This document shows, in pieces, positions 41,874 to 51,428 of a stretch of 60,450 bases of DNA. This DNA is from Oscillospiraceae bacterium (lineage in GTDB: Bacteria; Bacillota; Clostridia; Oscillospirales; UBA929). The stretch's first letter is position 1, and the number at the start of each line of letters is the position of its first letter. The notes beneath the pieces are model-generated. The model saw only the letters and a program-made list of their open reading frames with translations. It did not search any database and had not been told where the DNA came from. The translations under genes and the position numbers were made by a program. The DNA lies in NCBI GenBank assembly GCA_009780275.1, contig WRAI01000011.1, positions 1-60,450 of the forward strand. Reading direction: 5' to 3'.

Positions 41874-44042
41874 ATGAAAAAAATCCTCACACTTACCGCA
41901 ATCCTTGCCATTGCGTTGCTGCCAATCACCGCGTGTAACAGCAGCAATGCGCCGCTTCTTGCGCCTACGCCTGTGCCGACTATGCCGGATATTCCGCAGC
42001 CGCCTGAACCCGTGGCGAACCAACCCGCGGTGATTCATTACGAACATATCGAGGGCGGGAAATTCCTCTTTGTCAACGGACCTGAACCCATTGACCGCCA
42101 AGATATCGCCGAGGTTGGTATCAATCTGTACGAAGGCGAATTTGATGGCTCTTTGCACCTCTGCTTCTATCACAATAACTACATGGGGACAGGCATATAT
42201 TACGGTATACATTTCCATAACCCCAACGATCAAGCGGCAACACTGACGCTAAAAAACCACGGTGCGTCTTTCGGTTGGACAACCAACAGCGAAACCATCC
42301 GCCTGTGGTACTACACCGCCGGCGTGAGTACTGACTACACAATTGCGGCGGGCGACAGCATGTGGCTCTTCTTTACCGATAACGAAGACCTGCCACGCAG
42401 AGAATACGGCGCACGAACATTTACGACAGAATGGGACCCTATTGCCAATCACATCTCACATATGAACGGCACTTTCGACGGAAAAATGCGCGTATATGGT
42501 AGCCGTCCACTGGAAGTGCGCGTCATGTCGTGGGTGACGGAAAACTTAAACGATTTTGATCCATTTGAAACAGTATACCCCAACTCTAAGCATTGGCTCG
42601 GTACAACGGGCTATTCGCCGTATTTGGGCGAAGTGGCGGCAACCATGGCATGGACGGTTGACGATACAACTGCGCCCGGGCGCATGCCTGTCAGCATTAG
42701 CGGTCACGTCGACAATCGCTGGACAACGCATGCCGTGTCGCGCAACCGTTATGTTGTCAACCAAGACAGCTTGCCGTTAACGGTACTGTACAATGACCAA
42801 GAACACGTCTTGACGCCCGACCGTCCCGACATTCGCTCGGGTCAGTCATGGCCGTGGGCGAACATTGGCGTAATTTACCACCACTATATGTTTTTTACCA
42901 ACAACAGCAGCGTCCCGCGCGTGTTTGCGGCGTACATCGAGCGCGGCGCAGGGCGCAACGCCTATATGGGCGCGTATTCGCCGCTGAACGACCCGGCGTT
43001 CCAATTATTGCCATTCAGCGACATCAACAACTGGCTCGATCATGACCAACTCATTGCGGAAATTACTGTTATGCCAGGCGAAACAGGCTTTTTGCCGTAC
43101 GAATTCAGCATGGGCGGACAATCGCATAATCTTGTGGGGCATTACGTCGTTATGCGTGACGCGGTGACGTTTGAGAATGTCGAGCGCATGGATTTTTCGA
43201 TTGTTGAAGATGATGAATTGCCTGAAACTCAATCAGTGACGTTTCGGAATACTAGCGGTATTGAGCATGATCGTAAAGAACTAAGAATTTCTTACAGGCT
43301 TGCCGGCGATACACCAGAGGCCTTTACATGGGGTGTTACCGATGGAGATATACTGGATGAGCAATGGGTTTTAGGTGTAAGGCCTGCATATGGGCTGGCA
43401 GCTGGCGTGTACGAAGCCACATTTGAGGCATTTAATATCGATACTGATGAAATACTTGGTATATTTCCAATCCGCATAGTCGTCCACGCACAAGGCGTTT
43501 ACGATTACCTCCCGCTCGTTCCTATTGATGCATGGACGATTCACACCGGTAACTCTATAGTCAACGTCGAATACGGGCCGCTCAACGCTGACGGTGTGCC
43601 ATCCTTGATTTTCAGCAACACCGCAGGGCAATGGCCGGCGGCAACCGGCGCGCTGAAGTGGGGAAGCGGCATACATTTTCCGCTCAGTGAATGGGGCAAC
43701 ATTGTGCTGGAATTTGACGTTGAAGTCAGCCACAACGCCAGCATTGTTCTGTTGACGCAAGGACCATCCTTGCCGCAAAACCGCATACCGATAACACAAG
43801 TCATGGCGCAATTCAACACCTTAGACGAGGGCGGCCTTGACGGCGACGATTTGCGGCGCGGGCGTTACGTCGGGCGCGTATGGCTGGACGATTTAATGAA
43901 TATCCGCGACCAACTGCCGACCGAATATTATTTCCTTATGCCACCAATCGACGATGTTTACATGGACGGTTGGCGCGTGTTTGCCATCGGTCCTTCACCT
44001 GCGACGGTAACAGTCAATCGGTTGCGGTTTATACGGGAGTAA
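41874..44042 (+). CDS. Large unrecognised lipoprotein
   Basis: 722 residues from the ATG at 41874 behind AAAGGAG. Lipoprotein signal peptide with lipobox ITAC (Cys21), then a Pro/Thr-rich linker to about residue 50. The rest is predicted beta-rich, with many Trp, Tyr and Asn (for example GIYYGIHFHNPNDQAATLTL and YYFLMPPIDDVYMDGWRVFA), suggesting several beta-sandwich or carbohydrate-binding-like domains on the cell surface. No catalytic motif recognised. It lies 70 nt after the Nudix-methyltransferase gene and 3 nt before dnaE. Confidence 0.75.
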   Translation: MKKILTLTAILAIALLPITACNSSNAPLLAPTPVPTMPDIPQPPEPVANQPAVIHYEHIEGGKFLFVNGPEPIDRQDIAEVGINLYEGEFDGSLHLCFYHNNYMGTGIYYGIHFHNPNDQAATLTLKNHGASFGWTTNSETIRLWYYTAGVSTDYTIAAGDSMWLFFTDNEDLPRREYGARTFTTEWDPIANHISHMNGTFDGKMRVYGSRPLEVRVMSWVTENLNDFDPFETVYPNSKHWLGTTGYSPYLGEVAATMAWTVDDTTAPGRMPVSISGHVDNRWTTHAVSRNRYVVNQDSLPLTVLYNDQEHVLTPDRPDIRSGQSWPWANIGVIYHHYMFFTNNSSVPRVFAAYIERGAGRNAYMGAYSPLNDPAFQLLPFSDINNWLDHDQLIAEITVMPGETGFLPYEFSMGGQSHNLVGHYVVMRDAVTFENVERMDFSIVEDDELPETQSVTFRNTSGIEHDRKELRISYRLAGDTPEAFTWGVTDGDILDEQWVLGVRPAYGLAAGVYEATFEAFNIDTDEILGIFPIRIVVHAQGVYDYLPLVPIDAWTIHTGNSIVNVEYGPLNADGVPSLIFSNTAGQWPAATGALKWGSGIHFPLSEWGNIVLEFDVEVSHNASIVLLTQGPSLPQNRIPITQVMAQFNTLDEGGLDGDDLRRGRYVGRVWLDDLMNIRDQLPTEYYFLMPPIDDVYMDGWRVFAIGPSPATVTVNRLRFIRE

Positions 44043-44045
44043 ATT

Positions 44046-47000
44046 ATGACACCATTCACCCACTTACATTTACACACAGAATACAGCCTGCTCGACGGCA
44101 ATTGCCGCATCGTGCCGTTGATGAAGCGGCTCAAAGAGCTGGGACAAACGCACGTCGCCATCACCGATCACGGCGTGATGTACGGCGTGGTGGACTTCTA
44201 CCGCGAGGCGATCAAGAATGATATCACGCCGATTATTGGCTGTGAAGTCTACGTTGCATCGCGTTCGCGGCACGATAAGGAACACGGCAAGGACAGCGAA
44301 TCACACCACCTCGTATTACTGTGCGAAAACGATACCGGCTACCGCAATTTATGTAAAATCGTTAGCTTTGGTTTTATCGATGGCTTTTACGGCAAAGCAC
44401 GGGTCGATTACGAATTGCTGGAACGTTACCATGAAGGTTTGATTGCGCTGTCAGGTTGCTTGGGAGGTGCTGTGCCGCAACTATTGCTCAACCGCGACTA
44501 CGAGGGCGCATCACGTGAAGTTGGGCGAATGGTCGAAATATTCGGGCGTGAGCATTATTTCCTTGAAGTACAGGAACACGGACAACCCGAAGATAAAATC
44601 GCCAATGCCGGATTGAAACGGCTGGCGCAGGAACATGACTTGGGGCTCGTTGCCACCAATGATTGTCACTATGTCGAAGAACAGGATGCCGAAGTGCAGG
44701 ATATTTTGCTCTGCGTGCAAACCAACAAAACAGTTGACGACCCCGACCGCATGAAATTTTCTTGCACCGACCTATACGTCAAAAGCGGCGACGAAATGGC
44801 GGCCATGTTCCCCGATATGCCGCAGGCCATTGAAAACACGATGAAAATTGCGGCGCGTTGTCATGTTGAATTCGATTTTAATACCACGCATATGCCGCAC
44901 TTTTCATTGCCTGAGGGCGAGAGTGACTCAACCACCTATTTGAAAAAGTTGGCGCTTGAAGGCTTTGCCGAACGTTACCCCAACGCCAACGCCGGATACC
45001 GCGAACGCTTACAGTTTGAATTGGACGTTATTGCGAATATGGGCTATAACGACTACTTCCTTATCACAGGCGACTTTATGGCATATGCACAGCGCAACGG
45101 CATTCCCGTCGGACCGGGGCGGGGGAGCGCAGCAGGCAGCATGGTTAGCTACTGCCTCGGCATCACCCACCTTGACCCCATGCGCTACGGGCTTTATTTC
45201 GAGCGATTTCTAAACCCCGAGCGCGTCAGCCTACCCGATATTGATATTGATTTTTGTATCCGACGGCGGCACGAGGTTATTGACTATGTTATTGAAAAGT
45301 ATGGACACGACCATGTAGCGCAAATTATCACATTCGGTACAATGGCGGCACGGGGCGGCGTGCGCGATGTGGGTCGAGCGCTGGGCGTCCCGTATGGGCA
45401 GATAGATAGAGTTGCCAAACTGATTCCATTTGGGCTCGGCATGACGTTGGAAAAGGCATTGAAGCAGTCGAACGAGCTGCGGCAACTGGTGGATACAGAC
45501 CCACAAATTGCCAAAGTCGTCACTACCGCACAAGCCTTAGAGGGTGTTCCGCGCCACGCCGGCACACATGCGGCAGGTATCGTCATTACGCAGGAGCCCG
45601 TCGTCGAACTTGTGCCGCTTGCAAAGAATGACGAGGCAATTGTCACGCAATTCTCCATGAACACTATTGCTGACTTGGGCTTACTGAAAATGGACTTTCT
45701 CGGCCTGCGCAATATCACTGTTATTGATGATGCGCTAACACTTATTCGCATCCACACACCCGACTTTGACATTGGGAAAGTGCCGGAGGACGACTTAGAG
45801 ACATTCAAAATGTTGAGTCATGGCGATACCGAAGGTGTTTTCCAGCTTGAAAGTGCCGGTATGACAAGGCTCTGCATCAACCTCGGTCCACGCAGCATTG
45901 AGGATATTACGGCGGCAGTAGCATTGTTCCGTCCTGGTCCGATGGAACAGATTCCGCGTTTTTTAGAGAGCAAGCATAACCCTGAAAAAGTGCATTATCA
46001 CCACCCCATGCTGCGCGATATTTTGCAACTTACACACGGTGTAATTGTCTATCAAGAGCAAGTTCAAGAGATTTTCAGAGCTTTGGCGGGATTTTCTTTG
46101 GGACGTGCTGACAGTGTGCGCCGGGCTATGAGTAAGAAAAAAATGAGCGAGTTGGCAAAAGAACGCCAAAATTTTATCCACGGCAATGAGGAACTCGGCA
46201 TTGACGGTTGCGTTAAACGAGGTGTTGAGGCGGCGACGGCCAATTTAATTTTCGATGAAATGCTCAGTTTCGCTAACTATGCATTCAATAAGGCGCACGC
46301 CGTCTGTTATGCGCAAATTGCCTTCCAAACGGCGTACCTAAAACGTCACTACCCCAAAGAATATTTTGCCGCATTCTTGACAACAGGCGAATCGCCCGAT
46401 GCCGTGAGCCATTACATCAAGTCGATTCGCGCGATGGGCATTGATATTTTGCCACCGGACATCAATAAGAGTTCGGCAAATTTTTCTTGCGAAGAGGACG
46501 GTATTCGTTACGGCTTAGCGACCTTGAAAAACCTTGGTCATGCCGCTGTCGATGCCATAATAAAAGAGCGTGATGAAAAAGGTGATTTTACCGATCTGTA
46601 TAGCTTTTGTAAGCGTATGTTACATGCTGCGCCCAATAAAACAGCATTAGAGTCGTTGATTCTCTCCGGCGCATTCGACAACTTCGACGTGACCCGGCGC
46701 GGTTTGATGGACGCTATGCCAACCATTTTATCCGACTTGAACCGTGACAAACAGGCAAACGTAGCCGGGCAAATGGGCATGTTCGATGATGCCGAGGAAA
46801 CAACTCAGCCCACACACTTTAACATCGCCGAATACAACGATTTTGACCGATTGGCACACGAAAAGGCTGTGACGGGACTATATCTCAGTGGGCATCCGAT
46901 GCAATATTATCAAACCGAATTGGCGTTAATTTCACCGGTATCATTGGGCGATATTTTGCTCGATACCCAGCAAGAAGATGAGAGCGAAAATAGATTTTCC

Positions 47001-47477
47001 GATAATGAAATCGTCAGATTCGCTGGCATTATCTCATCATTTAAAACAAAAGACACACGAAACGGCGACTTGATGGCGTTTTTCATGCTTGAAGACGACA
47101 GCGGTGCGTTGGAATGTATGATTTTCCCGAAAATCTTACGTGAAATATCAGACATTGCCGGCAATGGTAAGGCAATCTGGGGCGAGGGTCGGCTATCCAT
47201 TCGCGACGACAAGCCGCCGCAAATTTTGGTCAATTCATTACAATCACTCACGGGCGAAGTGCCGCAAAAGTTATATATCCGCATACCCAACCAGCGTTGC
47301 GAAGCCTTCCAAGCCCTGCCGCCGCTGCTCAAATCATTTCCCGGAATTTGGCCTGCCGTTATTTATGACGAAGAAACAAAGAAAAAGTTTTCTGCGCAGT
47401 GCTATCCTACGCCGTTGTTAATGCGAAAGCTGCAAGAGCTGGCAGGGGAGGGGAATGTGAAATTGACAGACATATAA
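44046..47477 (+). CDS. dnaE: DNA polymerase III alpha subunit (DnaE type)
   Basis: 1143 residues. N-terminal PHP domain (FTHLHLHTEYSLLDG, ITDHGVMYG), then the C-family polymerase palm with VGPGRGSAAGS and catalytic aspartates in LPDIDIDFC at about residue 397. GVPRHAGTHAAGIVIT, MDFLGLRNITVI and the fingers region NYAFNKAHAVCYA follow. The C-terminal OB fold is VRFAGIISSFKTK. No internal 3'-5' exonuclease domain, so it is DnaE rather than PolC. Complete, ending at a hairpin terminator. Confidence 0.97.
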   Translation: MTPFTHLHLHTEYSLLDGNCRIVPLMKRLKELGQTHVAITDHGVMYGVVDFYREAIKNDITPIIGCEVYVASRSRHDKEHGKDSESHHLVLLCENDTGYRNLCKIVSFGFIDGFYGKARVDYELLERYHEGLIALSGCLGGAVPQLLLNRDYEGASREVGRMVEIFGREHYFLEVQEHGQPEDKIANAGLKRLAQEHDLGLVATNDCHYVEEQDAEVQDILLCVQTNKTVDDPDRMKFSCTDLYVKSGDEMAAMFPDMPQAIENTMKIAARCHVEFDFNTTHMPHFSLPEGESDSTTYLKKLALEGFAERYPNANAGYRERLQFELDVIANMGYNDYFLITGDFMAYAQRNGIPVGPGRGSAAGSMVSYCLGITHLDPMRYGLYFERFLNPERVSLPDIDIDFCIRRRHEVIDYVIEKYGHDHVAQIITFGTMAARGGVRDVGRALGVPYGQIDRVAKLIPFGLGMTLEKALKQSNELRQLVDTDPQIAKVVTTAQALEGVPRHAGTHAAGIVITQEPVVELVPLAKNDEAIVTQFSMNTIADLGLLKMDFLGLRNITVIDDALTLIRIHTPDFDIGKVPEDDLETFKMLSHGDTEGVFQLESAGMTRLCINLGPRSIEDITAAVALFRPGPMEQIPRFLESKHNPEKVHYHHPMLRDILQLTHGVIVYQEQVQEIFRALAGFSLGRADSVRRAMSKKKMSELAKERQNFIHGNEELGIDGCVKRGVEAATANLIFDEMLSFANYAFNKAHAVCYAQIAFQTAYLKRHYPKEYFAAFLTTGESPDAVSHYIKSIRAMGIDILPPDINKSSANFSCEEDGIRYGLATLKNLGHAAVDAIIKERDEKGDFTDLYSFCKRMLHAAPNKTALESLILSGAFDNFDVTRRGLMDAMPTILSDLNRDKQANVAGQMGMFDDAEETTQPTHFNIAEYNDFDRLAHEKAVTGLYLSGHPMQYYQTELALISPVSLGDILLDTQQEDESENRFSDNEIVRFAGIISSFKTKDTRNGDLMAFFMLEDDSGALECMIFPKILREISDIAGNGKAIWGEGRLSIRDDKPPQILVNSLQSLTGEVPQKLYIRIPNQRCEAFQALPPLLKSFPGIWPAVIYDEETKKKFSAQCYPTPLLMRKLQELAGEGNVKLTDI

Positions 47478-47483
47478 ATAGAC

Positions 47484-47514
47484 AAAGGCCTTGCTTAAGC
47501 ACAGCAAGGCCTTT
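47484..47514. terminator. Hairpin between convergent dnaE and SLH gene
   Basis: Perfect 11-bp stem AAAGGCCTTGC / GCAAGGCCTTT with a 9-nt loop. The U-tract is short on both strands, but the position between two converging genes fits a bidirectional terminator. Confidence 0.7.
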
Positions 47515-47534
47515 CAAATATCATATAATTCCGG

Positions 47535-48695
47535 CTAAACGCTCTCAATCCGCTCCATCGTCACCATCACAATGGCAGCCTCTGCCTCCTCCATCGTAAA
47601 TACACCACGTTCAATCAAGCGGTCAAGCACCGTTATATCTTCGTCGCGAAGCTCACCGAACAGTAAGTAAAACCCCAAATAAGCAACATGATCGCGCATA
47701 AACGGGTTTCGGAATTCCGTCATTTCAGCATAGGTGAAGAGTTCGATTTCAGTGGCAAAATCCGGTGCTGTTGTCCAGCGGAAACCGTCTTGTTCTTCGG
47801 TATAGCCTAAGGTGCGCAGCACCAACGTGATAAATTCCGGCATACTAATCAATCGCCCAAAGCCAAATTGTCCCTCCATCGTGCCGCCCATGCCACGCAC
47901 ATAGCCGCGTTGATGAGCGTAGGCAATATGCGGCCGTGCCCAACTGGGCAGATGATCATCAAACGGGTTGGGTAGGTCGGCTTCAACGGCAGCTTCTTCC
48001 AAGCCAAGGAAACGAATCATAAAGATAACAGCCTCTTCGCGCGTCAACGGACGGTTCAACTCAAAGCCGTTGTGCGACCCGCGGAACAGTCCTAAACTGC
48101 GAAGTGCGTGCGCGTGTTCGCTAAATTGCTCTCGATAAGTACGTTCAAAGCGATAGGTGCCATCAACGCGCAACACCGCATTGATAGAGCCGTTCACAGC
48201 GCGCCCGCCTTCAACTGTAAGGTAAATATGGTTGATAGTCATTGCCGTGCCCGGTTGCTGCTCAATACCTGTGGTTAAGTTGATGGCAGTTGTTGCAAGA
48301 TATGCCTGACCACGCTCTAACACAAACGTAGAGCCTACGACAAGCGCCATTGTCATGTCATCGGGCAGTTGGATAAGCATATTGCGCGTCGTTGACATGG
48401 GTGCCATAGACATGCGGTGGATAGCATCACGGATTAAATTGCTTGATGATTGCACAATCATTTCTTCCGCGCTAGCGTTAGAGAAATGATTTGAAAGCAT
48501 TGACATTTGATCGCGCAAGCGTGATTGCGTCGCCGCTATATCACTTTGGATTGCATTGTTTGCCGCCGCACGAATAGAAGGCGCAAATACATTGTCAACA
48601 TACGAACGTGTGACAACAGGATCATTGGCGGTCGCACTACTGAGAAGCAGTGACACCAACAACACCAAAGAAAGCAGCAACGCAATTTTCTTCAT
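47535..48695 (-). CDS. Secreted SLH-domain protein
   Basis: 386 residues from the ATG at 48695 behind GGAGG. Signal peptide at residues 1 to about 27 (MKKIALLLSLVLLVS, cleavage near ATA-ND). Residues 28-200 are a coiled/helical then beta-rich unknown region. From about 205 come SLH-like repeats (LGLFRGSHNGFELNRPLTRE, DHLPSWARPHIAYAHQRGYV, LISMPEFITLVLRTLGY), which in Gram-positives bind pyruvylated secondary wall polymer. Presumably a wall-bound surface protein. Convergent with dnaE. Confidence 0.85.
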   Translation of the reverse strand: MKKIALLLSLVLLVSLLLSSATANDPVVTRSYVDNVFAPSIRAAANNAIQSDIAATQSRLRDQMSMLSNHFSNASAEEMIVQSSSNLIRDAIHRMSMAPMSTTRNMLIQLPDDMTMALVVGSTFVLERGQAYLATTAINLTTGIEQQPGTAMTINHIYLTVEGGRAVNGSINAVLRVDGTYRFERTYREQFSEHAHALRSLGLFRGSHNGFELNRPLTREEAVIFMIRFLGLEEAAVEADLPNPFDDHLPSWARPHIAYAHQRGYVRGMGGTMEGQFGFGRLISMPEFITLVLRTLGYTEEQDGFRWTTAPDFATEIELFTYAEMTEFRNPFMRDHVAYLGFYLLFGELRDEDITVLDRLIERGVFTMEEAEAAIVMVTMERIESV

Positions 48696-48724
48696 AACAG
48701 CCTCCATTTTGCCATGTGTGAACT

Positions 48725-49870
48725 TTATAGTTTCGACATCACATAATCGGCAAAAGCGTCACTGGTCGCGCCTGTGTCTCGCCCAGTAATAACCAACTTT
48801 TTCTCTTCGTACATGCAGACGTTCAACGCTTTTTCCAAGCGCGAAGACTCGTCAATTTTGCCGATATGTTCGAGCAGCATCACCGACGCCCGCAACATCG
48901 AACAGGGGTCAGCATATTGCGCACGCCCTTCTTCCACCATGCGTGGCGCACTGCCGTGGATGGCTTCAAACATGGCGTAACGCTTGCCGATATTGGCACT
49001 GCCCGCTGTACCGACACCGCCTTGGAACTCAGCGGCCTCGTCAGTCAAAATATCGCCATAAAGGTTGGGGAGTACAAAAACCTCAAACGCCGTCCGACGT
49101 TTTTCGTCAACCAATTTTGCTGTCATGATGTCGATGTACCAGTCATCATAAGTGATTTCGGGGTAATTTTCGGCGATTTCTTCGCAAATTTTCAGAAATT
49201 TACCATCCGTCGTCTTGACAACATTGGCTTTTGTGACTGCCGTGACGCGCTTGCGTCCGGTCTTTTTAGCATGTTCAAACGCCAATTTGGCAATACGCTC
49301 GGTGCCACCAGTTGTCGTGACGCAGAAGTCGATGGCAATGTCATCATCGGCATGAATGCCTAAACTACCAACAGCATATGACCCCTCCGTGTTCTCACGG
49401 AAAAAGACCCAGTCGATATTTTGGTCAGGCACTTTTACAGGACGAACATTGGCGAATAAATCCAGCGCTTTGCGCATGGCGACATTGGCACTTTCGATAT
49501 TTGGCCACGGGTCGCCGGCACGAGGAGTAGTGGTTGGGCCTTTGAGAATGACGTGGCAGGCTTTCAATTCTTCCAGCACGTCATCAGGAATGGCCCTATC
49601 GCACGCCGCACGGTTTTCAATCGTCAGACCATCGATGGTACGAAACTCGATTTTCCCGGCTGAAACTTCGGCCGCCAACAAGTGCTGCAATACACGCGCA
49701 CTTTGTGCCGTAATGGCAGGGCCGATGCCGTCACCGCCACAAATACCGATAATGAGCGGCGCACACTTGGCGTAATCAATAAAGTCAGCTTGTTCCGCCA
49801 TAGCCGCAACGCGGGCACGCTGCATATCAAGGATTTGATCAATGCGTTCGTGTACGAGTGAGTAGTTCAT
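48725..49870 (-). CDS. Isocitrate/isopropylmalate dehydrogenase family protein
   Basis: 381 residues from the ATG at 49870 behind GGAGG. Beta-decarboxylating dehydrogenase fold: GGDGIGPAIT, ILKGPTTTPRAG, LFANVRPVK, FFRENTEGSYAVG with the phosphate-loop Ser/Tyr, VTKANVVKTTDGKF, and AEFQGGVGTAGSANIG with the late HGSAPRM. ENTEGSY and the length favour an NAD(P)-dependent isocitrate dehydrogenase; homoisocitrate or isopropylmalate activity is possible. No leu genes or aconitase adjacent. Gives 2-oxoglutarate for glutamate synthesis if isocitrate is the substrate. Confidence 0.88.
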   Translation of the reverse strand: MNYSLVHERIDQILDMQRARVAAMAEQADFIDYAKCAPLIIGICGGDGIGPAITAQSARVLQHLLAAEVSAGKIEFRTIDGLTIENRAACDRAIPDDVLEELKACHVILKGPTTTPRAGDPWPNIESANVAMRKALDLFANVRPVKVPDQNIDWVFFRENTEGSYAVGSLGIHADDDIAIDFCVTTTGGTERIAKLAFEHAKKTGRKRVTAVTKANVVKTTDGKFLKICEEIAENYPEITYDDWYIDIMTAKLVDEKRRTAFEVFVLPNLYGDILTDEAAEFQGGVGTAGSANIGKRYAMFEAIHGSAPRMVEEGRAQYADPCSMLRASVMLLEHIGKIDESSRLEKALNVCMYEEKKLVITGRDTGATSDAFADYVMSKL

Positions 49871-49912
49871 ATGTAAGCTCCTCCGTAGAGGATACAAATA
49901 CCGCTAACATCT

Positions 49913-49942
49913 AACTATACAAAATCTTTATTTTGTATAGTT
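49913..49942. promoter_or_regulatory. Perfect 13-bp palindrome, possible operator
   Basis: AACTATACAAAAT, loop CTTT, ATTTTGTATAGTT. AT-rich, with no GC core or following U-run, so it is not a typical terminator. It sits 43 bp upstream of the dehydrogenase start, between divergent genes. The repeated TATAC/GTATA halves suggest a repressor site or a promoter-overlapping operator. Confidence 0.45.
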
Positions 49943-50093
49943 GAGGGTAACACAATACCTGTTCCTCTTCTTTTTATCCCTCTCAGTATACTGCGTAAAA
50001 AAGATTATGTCAAGTGAAATGTTTAGGAATATTTCAACAATTCCGGCAAACAATAGGTGTATCGCTCAATTCTTAACGTTTAAGGAGGCCATC

Positions 50094-51395
50094 ATGAAAC
50101 GTCGCTTTATTTCAATAATTCTAGCCATCGTTTTGCTGCTCACCTTTGCTCCCGTCGCATTTGCGCAAACCATCGCCGAGTCGCCAACTGTGGAGATTTT
50201 CGCCAAGAACACCACCGTCGGCAATGAAATCGAATTTTCACGCAAAGATTTCACGTCACGCATTATCGGTGACGACAAACTACAGGGCATTATCATCACA
50301 GGTCTGCCCGATGCAGAAATCGGCAACTTATACGTCATGGAACGTCAATTGATGGTTGGTGAGGCTATCACAATTGATAATCTTGACAACTTGCGCTATA
50401 CTCCTGCTGCCGACAGTGTTTCGCAAGCCAGTTTCAGCTTTTTGCCGGTCTTTTCCGGCGGCGTGAGCGTTGATAACGTGACCATCAATGTCGCAGTGCT
50501 AGAAGAACCAAATCAACCCCCTATTGCGCAAGACGTAACGTTGTCAACCTTCCGAAATGTTGCTATTACAGGTCAATTTAACGCCAAAGACCCCGACGGC
50601 GATCCGCTGACGTTTAGGATTGCCGGCAAGTCGCGCCGCGGTGAAGTCAAGCTTAACGCTGACGGCAGTTTCATTTACACCCCCTATCACAACAAACACG
50701 GACGCGACAGTTTCACCTACGTTGCCGTTGACTCGTACGGCAACACATCGGCACCCGCGAAAGTCGAAATAACCATTGCGCGTCAACAACCCAAAGTCAG
50801 CTACCACGACATGGACGGACATCCGGCGCATTATGCGGCATTGCAACTGGCCGAGGCCGGCTTAATTGTCGGCGAACAGGTTGGCGGACGACATTTCTTC
50901 CACCCCGATACACCGGTCAGTCGTGCGGAGTTTTTGGCATTGGCGGTCAATGGCCTGAAGCTTAGCGAAGTGACACCAACGTTGCGAACTGGCTTTGCCG
51001 ACGATGAGGATATACCGGCATGGGCTAAGCCTTATGTCAACCTAGCCGTCAACGCCCGTTGGCTGAGCGGCGTTACGCAAGAAGATGGTCGGCGGGCATT
51101 CCAACCCGACTTCCCCATCACACGCGGTCAAGCAAGCGTATTGCTAAACAACGCACTAAATTTGCCAGATAGCGACATGGTGTATGCATTTGCCGAAGAC
51201 AGTGCTGTCCCCTCTTGGGCGGCGCAATCGGTGACGAATATGCGTGAGAATGGGCTGTTTGACACGAATGATGTGCTAAATCTCGACGCACCTATGACAC
51301 GCGCTGATATTGCCGTGATGTTGCACCATGTTGTGACGGCACAGCAAACGCCGCAGCCGCAACGTACGGGGGTGTTTGGGTGGTTGTTTGGGTAG
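50094..51395 (+). CDS. Secreted protein with Ig/cadherin-like and SLH domains
   Basis: 433 residues from the ATG at 50094 behind AAGGAGG; the 51-codon upstream extension has no ribosome binding site. Signal peptide with AFA-Q cleavage at about residue 26. Residues 30-135 form a beta-rich repeat (PAADSVSQASFSFLPVF), and residues 137-225 a cadherin-like/VCBS-type domain (NAKDPDGDPLTFRIAG, DSFTYVAVDSYGN). Three SLH repeats follow (HYAALQLAEAGLIVG; IPAWAKPYVNLAVNARWLSG; PSWAAQSVTNMRENGLF). A wall-attached surface protein, like the SLH protein at 47535. Confidence 0.87.
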   Translation: MKRRFISIILAIVLLLTFAPVAFAQTIAESPTVEIFAKNTTVGNEIEFSRKDFTSRIIGDDKLQGIIITGLPDAEIGNLYVMERQLMVGEAITIDNLDNLRYTPAADSVSQASFSFLPVFSGGVSVDNVTINVAVLEEPNQPPIAQDVTLSTFRNVAITGQFNAKDPDGDPLTFRIAGKSRRGEVKLNADGSFIYTPYHNKHGRDSFTYVAVDSYGNTSAPAKVEITIARQQPKVSYHDMDGHPAHYAALQLAEAGLIVGEQVGGRHFFHPDTPVSRAEFLALAVNGLKLSEVTPTLRTGFADDEDIPAWAKPYVNLAVNARWLSGVTQEDGRRAFQPDFPITRGQASVLLNNALNLPDSDMVYAFAEDSAVPSWAAQSVTNMRENGLFDTNDVLNLDAPMTRADIAVMLHHVVTAQQTPQPQRTGVFGWLFG

Positions 51396-51404
51396 ATTCA
51401 GCAT

Positions 51405-51428
51405 GGGCGGCAAGAGTGCCGCCCCTAC
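51405..51428. repeat. Dispersed palindromic element (CGCCCCTAC type)
   Basis: Perfect 8-bp stem GGGCGGCA-AGAG-TGCCGCCC followed by CTAC, between the SLH gene and the convergent GNAT gene, whose stop codon lies in the element. Confidence 0.7.

Noticed and set aside
49941..50093. 51-codon upstream extension of the SLH/cadherin-like protein
   Set aside because: It overlaps the palindrome and lacks a ribosome binding site; the ATG at 50094 has AAGGAGG and begins a clean signal peptide.
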